The notes under the pieces: model-generated
Seen by the model: only the letters and a program-made list of their open reading frames with translations
Databases searched by the model: none
Told to the model about the DNA's origin: nothing
Translations under genes and position numbers: made by a program
Shown here: piece by piece, positions 61,454-64,000 of the stretch
How the letters are laid out: each line of letters begins with the position of its first letter
How positions within the stretch are numbered: position 1 is the first letter of the stretch
Origin: Brachionus rotundiformis
Lineage: Eukaryota > Rotifera > Eurotatoria > Ploima > Brachionidae
Direction of reading: 5' to 3'
Assembly (NCBI GenBank): GCA_016802295.1
Contig: JAESIW010000180.1
Coordinates: forward strand, 1,429,619 to 1,493,618
DNA: 64,000 bases

Positions 61454-64000
61454 TTATTATTAGTAGTAGTAGTAGTAGTAGTAGTAAAAATAACTGCGAC
61501 TCGAGCAAGTCGAGTTAAACCGTAAGGCTATGGCAGTTCTTTGCAATCACACCAGATTCTGTACCATAAACCATTCATCAAGTCTTTCTTTGAAGGAATT
61601 TAATGAATTTGCTTCAACAACATTTTTTGGTAAACGGTTCCAGTCGTTTACAACCCTGTTTGTGATAAAGTTGAAACGTGATGGACAATTTCTAATAAGT
61701 TCTCTTGTAACCATCTTTGCATGACCCCTCAAAATATAATTATTTCTTTGAACGTACCTGATTTCACTTACTAATTTAACAGTTTCAAGACTGTTTACAA
61801 TTTTAAAAAACTGAATCAAATCGCCTCTTCTTCTTCTCGTTTCCAAAGTGGTAAGTTTTAATCTAATCAATCTTTCTTCATACTCAAGATTATTAAAGGC
61901 TGGAATCAACTTCGTAGCTCTACGTTGTACTTTTTCTAATTCCTTTTTATCTTCTTTCAGATATGGATTCCAAACACTAACTCCATATTCAATAAGAGGT
62001 CTTACCAATGAGGTATACAATAACTTAACTACATTGGCATCCAAAAATTTAAAATTTTTCCAAATCATTCCCAAAATCTTATTCGCTCTGCCAGAACAGT
62101 AGCTAACATGTGCACCCCATTTTAGATCATTCTGAAAAAACACACCCAAATCCTTTTCCAATTTTGTTTTATATAATGATTGTGTTCCATATTTATTAAA
62201 AATCGTGTAGTCAAACTGAGGGTTTTTATTACCAATATGCATAACTTTACACTTTTCTACGTTTAAATCAATCGCCCATGTAATCGCCCAGCTAGAAACA
62301 GTATCTATATCGCGCTGTAAAGACAAGTTATCATTTAGATGGTTAACAGCTGCCAAAATTTTCATATCATCAGCATAGACTTTTGTTTCATTATTTAAAG
62401 ATTCGGATAAATCGTTTATGAAAATAACAAAAAGAAGAGGTCCAAGGACCGATCCTTGCGGAACACCACTAGTAACATCAAGCCATTCTGATTCAACTTT
62501 ACCAAGAACAACTCTTTGCTTTCTTCCATCTAAAAAATTTTTTACCCAATTTAATATTCTTCCTTCGAATCCATAAGCTGATAACTTGTAGAGTAACAGT
62601 CGATGTGAAACTTTGTCAAAGGCCTTGGAAAAGTCAGTGTATACGATGTCGATCTGATTGCCAGAGGCTCGTAGATTTGAGATTAAATCCATTGTTTCTA
62701 GTAAATTTGTAGAGCACGACTTTTTTGGGACGAAACCGTGTTGTGCGTTAGATAAAAGAGCGTTCTTCAATAAGTGCATTAACATTAGTTCTTTAATTAT
62801 GCTCTCCAATATTTTACAGACAATACTTGTAAGTGAAACAGGACGATAATTACCTGGATCAAGTTTAACTCCATTTTTATATAATGGAGTTACATTTGCA
62901 TGCTTCCAAATGGAAGGTAATTCACCTGTTGCAATTGATTTTTTGAATATTAACATAATTGGTAGGCTTGCAGAATAAGCTATTTTCTTTAGAACAAATC
63001 CACTTACCTTATCGGGGCCTACTGCCTTATTTTCGTCTAAATTTTTCAACTTTTCACAAACAGTCTTAACATTAATTATCGAGTCAATATCATTTGGACA
63101 TATGACATTCGTTCTACGATTGAAGATTGGAAACTGACGATTCGAATCATCCTTTGAAAAAATCGATTGAAAACGCTTGTTTAACAAGTTGGCTATTTCT
63201 TTAGGGTCATTGCTTACTACTCCATCGGAATTTTTAAGTGCCTTTATAACTTCTCTAAATCCGTAACCTGATTTATTGTTCACATATCTATAAAACTCTT
63301 TTGGATTGCTTTTTGCACTTCCTGCAATAGATTCTTCATAACTTTTAACACCTTCTTTCACTAACTTCTCAGCTTCTTTTTTCGCTCTATTATAAAAATC
63401 TTTTTTTTGAGCGTTCCAACCATTTTTTTTAAATGCTTCCCATGCTGAATACTTTCTTCTTAAACCAGATTTTATATCCCTTCTCATCCATGGTGAAAAT
63501 TTCTTTTTTTTGTTAGAGTGGTAAATTGGGATAAAACGATTACAAGCAAAATTATACTTGTCCATAAAATACTCATACATTTCATTAACAGTTAAATTAT
63601 TAAAAATCTTTATCCAATCTATTGACTCAAAATATTGATTAAAGTTGTCATAATCACCATTTTTATACATGAAAGAAGTGATGCGAAAAGCTGACTCGGC
63701 GTTGCCCTTTAGCTCATACGTCCATGACAAACTAAGATGCGCTCTATTTAACGATCCCAATGGAGACTCGCGTTCAATAGAGTAAATTCTACTTGACTCT
63801 TCAGTAATGACTAAGTCTAAAATATTTCCAAAATCTCCATCATTACTTTGAAAAGTAGGAAAAGTAACATGCTGGTGGTAAAAACAGTCGTCAATTGTGT
63901 CTAAAAATTTTCTCTCAAAAGACTCTTCATTTAAACCAAAATACAGACCATTCCAACTGATTTTTGGCAAGTTGAAATCACCAGCTATTAAAAGACCACT
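61454..64000 (-). mobile_element. Non-LTR retrotransposon (LINE), 3' part, continues past the window
   Basis: Long ORF2 frame followed by a short 3' UTR of about 60 bp, a perfect 6-bp stem ACTCGA/TCGAGT (61499-61515) and a trinucleotide tail (TAG on the plus strand, about 61461-61486, then ATT). The 5' end lies to the right of the window. The intact frame and the clean microsatellite tail suggest a young copy. Confidence 0.95.
61547..64000 (-). CDS. LINE ORF2: endonuclease-reverse transcriptase (5' partial)
   Basis: Multifunctional protein for target-primed reverse transcription. The frame is open from the right edge to the stop at 61549-61547, at least 818 residues within the window. Counting from the first Met (63970-63968), the residues before it read GLLIAGDFNL, the GDFN motif of apurinic-type endonucleases; NILDLVIT (49-56) and AHLSLSW (77-83) are the endonuclease C-terminus. 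The RT carries NYRPVSLTS (374-382), YTDFSKAFDKV (444-454), SGVPQGSVLGP (501-511) and the catalytic YADD (532-535). The thumb and C-terminal region contain VQRRATKL (681-688), a Cys and the NRVVNDWNRLPKNVV block near 771-785. All three catalytic aspartates are present (D446, D534, D535). The type is that of Jockey/CR1-like animal LINEs; the exact clade is not decided. Confidence 0.95.
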   Translation of the reverse strand, partial: SGLLIAGDFNLPKISWNGLYFGLNEESFERKFLDTIDDCFYHQHVTFPTFQSNDGDFGNILDLVITEESSRIYSIERESPLGSLNRAHLSLSWTYELKGNAESAFRITSFMYKNGDYDNFNQYFESIDWIKIFNNLTVNEMYEYFMDKYNFACNRFIPIYHSNKKKKFSPWMRRDIKSGLRRKYSAWEAFKKNGWNAQKKDFYNRAKKEAEKLVKEGVKSYEESIAGSAKSNPKEFYRYVNNKSGYGFREVIKALKNSDGVVSNDPKEIANLLNKRFQSIFSKDDSNRQFPIFNRRTNVICPNDIDSIINVKTVCEKLKNLDENKAVGPDKVSGFVLKKIAYSASLPIMLIFKKSIATGELPSIWKHANVTPLYKNGVKLDPGNYRPVSLTSIVCKILESIIKELMLMHLLKNALLSNAQHGFVPKKSCSTNLLETMDLISNLRASGNQIDIVYTDFSKAFDKVSHRLLLYKLSAYGFEGRILNWVKNFLDGRKQRVVLGKVESEWLDVTSGVPQGSVLGPLLFVIFINDLSESLNNETKVYADDMKILAAVNHLNDNLSLQRDIDTVSSWAITWAIDLNVEKCKVMHIGNKNPQFDYTIFNKYGTQSLYKTKLEKDLGVFFQNDLKWGAHVSYCSGRANKILGMIWKNFKFLDANVVKLLYTSLVRPLIEYGVSVWNPYLKEDKKELEKVQRRATKLIPAFNNLEYEERLIRLKLTTLETRRRRGDLIQFFKIVNSLETVKLVSEIRYVQRNNYILRGHAKMVTRELIRNCPSRFNFITNRVVNDWNRLPKNVVEANSLNSFKERLDEWFMVQNLV

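Noticed and set aside
1..64000. tRNA genes, rRNA, CRISPR arrays, operons and bacterial ribosome-binding sites
   Set aside because: None was seen; gene structure and proteins are those of an animal nuclear genome.

Overview
The window looks like nuclear DNA of a small-genome invertebrate animal. It is very AT-rich, genes have GT...AG introns (many only 45-100 nt, a few over 1 kb), and the proteins are metazoan: histone H2A.Z, the polarity scaffold Par-3, an MTG/nervy corepressor, a TRPC channel, a membrane collagen and Golgi fucosyltransferases. The composition and the non-LTR retrotransposon type recall monogonont rotifers such as Brachionus; that is an inference from memory, not from a search.

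Layout. 1.9-2.3 kb: single-exon H2A.Z (+). 2.8-3.9 kb: an unrecognised 350-residue protein with an HExxH motif (-). 4.0-4.4 kb: an exact 146-bp tandem duplication joined to a LINE-type 3' tail. 4.6-8.9 kb: a Par-3 paralogue (-) without a visible N-terminal CR1 domain. 8.9-17.1 kb: a gene-poor spacer. 17.1-27.3 kb: a complete nine-exon Par-3 (+), head to head with the first. 27.8-32 kb: a MITE and two decayed LINE fragments. 35.1-37.1 and 41.8-43.1 kb: two alpha-1,3-fucosyltransferase-type genes (+) that share an almost identical 263-bp tract. 38.4-39.4 kb: a dispersed repeat and a LINE fragment. 43.9-45.1 kb: a transposase (SWIM) remnant and a TA-flanked MITE. 47.0-49.9 kb: MTG/ETO corepressor (-), eight exons. 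53.4-53.9 kb: second copy of the dispersed repeat. 54.5-56.0 kb: membrane collagen (+), eight exons. 56.5-60.5 kb: TRPC channel (+), eleven exons. 60.7-61.1 kb: broken SWIM/AT-hook transposase remnant (-). 61.45 kb to the right edge: a LINE (-) with a long intact endonuclease-reverse transcriptase frame that runs off the window.

Exon models were built by hand from splice signals, reading phase and similarity to remembered families. The exon lengths of all five multi-exon models with three or more exons sum to multiples of three. The genes do not form one pathway: this is a normal stretch of animal chromosome with two local paralogue pairs (Par-3, fucosyltransferase) and a heavy load of transposable elements. 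The strongest unusual signals are the head-to-head Par-3 pair with loss of the oligomerisation domain in one copy, the gene-conversion-like tract in the fucosyltransferases, the hairpin-plus-trinucleotide tail shared by four LINE 3' ends, two MITEs with clear target-site signatures, and a 63-bp TRPC exon fragment copied upstream of the collagen gene.
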